Assembly (NCBI GenBank): GCA_945827465.1
Contig: CALZOH010000066.1
Location: 1 to 14,342, forward strand
From: an uncultured Prevotellaceae bacterium
GTDB lineage: Bacteria; Bacteroidota; Bacteroidia; Bacteroidales; Bacteroidaceae
DNA length: 14,342 nucleotides
Reading direction: 5' to 3'
Below are positions 13,301-14,342 of the stretch, piece after piece (position 1 is the first letter of the stretch; each line of letters begins with the position of its first letter). The position numbers were made by a program, and so were the translations under genes. Under the pieces are notes generated by a model that worked only from the letters and a program-made list of their open reading frames with translations, had not been told where the DNA came from and ran no database searches.

Positions 13301-14002
13301 TTAATCTTGGTCTAATCGGATGGTTTGTTCAGCGTATATGGGCCAATATGCTTGAGCTGCTTTGGTTCCGCCCTTGAGTTGTAGCGTGAATGATGTTCCT
13401 TTGCGTACAGCCAAATCGTTTCGTCTCCAATTGTGTTTGTTCAACGAGTCGCATACTTCTTGGAAGAGTTGGCGAGCATCGCTCCTGCGCATGGATATGC
13501 AGGTAGAGTCGGGCTCGTAGAAACTGGCAAGAATGTTGCTGACCTCGTTTTGAACGGGAATATTCATCTCAAAAGCCGAGGAATGATTGCTGGTATAAAG
13601 GTTATAGACTACGTAAGGAAATTCCAGGCGGCGACTATTAATGATGGTACTTTTGTTACCGCTTCCGTTGTTGCTGGAAAGGGTGATAACGTTCCATGTG
13701 TTATAGGCTACATAATAATCGTTTCCTGCCCAGTCGTAACGAAGTAGGGAGTCGCAAGCGTTCTGCCAGCGCAGACCTGCATCAATGGCCGATTCTTGAT
13801 TGGAAGTAGCGAAGTGGGCGAGAATTTCATTCACTTGGCTTTCCATTTCACTATTGGAGTAATAGCTTCCGGACGCATCGCTGACAATTAGTTTATAGTT
13901 AGCTAAGTCGTTGGATTCGTCATCAGAACAAGCTGTGAAGCACAACAGGAGGAACAAACCGGCTATCCAGCCGGAGGCTTTTAGGAGGTATTTGCTATTC
14001 AT
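13301..14002 (-). CDS. Predicted lipoprotein with two related internal domains, function unknown
   Basis: A 233-residue protein with a lipoprotein signal (1-24, LLLCFTA) and acylated Cys25 followed by SDDESND, suggesting an outer-membrane, possibly surface, location. The mature part contains two similar blocks: about 56-110 (QVNEILAHF, NACDSLLRYDWAGND, ITLSS) and about 151-211 (EVSNILASF, EVCDSLNKHNWRRND, FTLQLKGG). The shared core is CDSL-x3-(D/N)W-x2-ND followed by a beta strand. The partial gene just upstream carries a third version of the block, so this looks like a duplicated domain family. I do not recognise the family. It is 11 bp from the upstream gene and 17 bp from nadA. Confidence 0.85.
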   Translation of the reverse strand: MNSKYLLKASGWIAGLFLLLCFTACSDDESNDLANYKLIVSDASGSYYSNSEMESQVNEILAHFATSNQESAIDAGLRWQNACDSLLRYDWAGNDYYVAYNTWNVITLSSNNGSGNKSTIINSRRLEFPYVVYNLYTSNHSSAFEMNIPVQNEVSNILASFYEPDSTCISMRRSDARQLFQEVCDSLNKHNWRRNDLAVRKGTSFTLQLKGGTKAAQAYWPIYAEQTIRLDQD

Positions 14003-14013
14003 AAGGAGATATG

Positions 14014-14342
14014 TTATCGTTTAAGAACTATAGTTTGTGAGGCAACAATCTTATTTTCGTTTGAAATGAGTTGCAAGGTAAAATAACTGCCCGATTTCAG
14101 AATAAAGCCATCGCCTTCCCAGTCATATTGCTGGATGTATTTGACGGTTTGTTCATATTTGGCCAACGCCTCTTTTTCATCAGCCAGAAAATACTGCACG
14201 CCTTCGTCGTATTGTAAAACAATCAAACTGTTAAGATGAAACAGAGCATTGCTGTTCTCGTTGAGCTCGTTGGATACGTTGGTTACCTTGAAATAATAAG
14301 TGGGCGCCATGCGCTCTTCGTCGTCTGAACAACCGCAGAAAG
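14014..14342 (-). CDS. Predicted lipoprotein, 5' end beyond the window
   Basis: The frame is open to the window edge: upstream of the Met at 14310 it reads FCGCSDDEER, which is the end of a lipoprotein signal peptide with the acylated Cys followed by acidic residues. The true start therefore lies outside the window. The visible ~108 residues contain YFKVTN, then EQTVKYIQQYDWEGDGF and SGSYFTLQL, clearly related to the repeated block of the next lipoprotein (CDSLNKHNWRRND, GTSFTLQL); both end in a SQTIVL/EQTIRL strand. It is probably the earlier gene of the operon that leads to nadA. Function is unknown. Confidence 0.8.
   Translation of the reverse strand, partial: FCGCSDDEERMAPTYYFKVTNVSNELNENSNALFHLNSLIVLQYDEGVQYFLADEKEALAKYEQTVKYIQQYDWEGDGFILKSGSYFTLQLISNENKIVASQTIVLKR

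Overview
The window looks like chromosomal DNA from a gut-type Bacteroidales bacterium (Bacteroides/Phocaeicola-like; genus is an inference). The evidence is a long IspG with the extra central domain, three lipoproteins whose lipobox Cys is followed by acidic residues (CSSDDD, CSDDE), promoter-like elements of the Bacteroides type (TTTG ... TAnnTTTG), and secreted glycoside hydrolases scattered among housekeeping genes.

Layout, left to right. (1) 76-645, minus: an unrecognised lipoprotein gene whose promoter abuts a 205-bp long-hairpin element (59-bp perfect arms). (2) 646-1454: no gene, but repeats: the long hairpin, a REP-like inverted-repeat pair, a 43-bp-spaced repeat and a terminator hairpin. 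(3) 1455-9041, all minus: a compact run transcribed rpoN > PAP2-like membrane protein > GH16 glucanase > purE > ispG > GH36 alpha-galactosidase. Gaps are -4, 2, 55, 15 and 31 bp, so much of it may be co-transcribed. It mixes sigma-54, purine synthesis (PurE) and the MEP isoprenoid pathway (IspG) with two exported glycosidases; no SusC/SusD pair is present. (4) 9042-10037: about 1 kb without genes, holding a second copy of the REP-like pair, a tandem repeat of about 43 bp, and a good minus-strand terminator. (5) 10038-10504, minus: the last ~100 codons of a XylE-type sugar:proton symporter, cut off exactly at a 166-bp element with 19-bp terminal inverted repeats. (6) 10778-11663, plus: the only plus-strand genes, a lysine exporter LysO split into two overlapping ORFs. 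(7) 14342-11690, minus: two related lipoproteins (the first cut by the window edge), nadA (quinolinate synthase) and a DEDDh exonuclease, with 11-, 17- and 22-bp gaps, probably one operon.

The coding genes mostly belong to well-known families. The unusual material is in the intergenic DNA: four kinds of structured repeat, one at a promoter, one at a gene-truncation breakpoint, and two loci sharing the same order (REP-like pair, then a tract with 43-bp spacing). I see no CRISPR array, tRNA, rRNA, phage or defence system.
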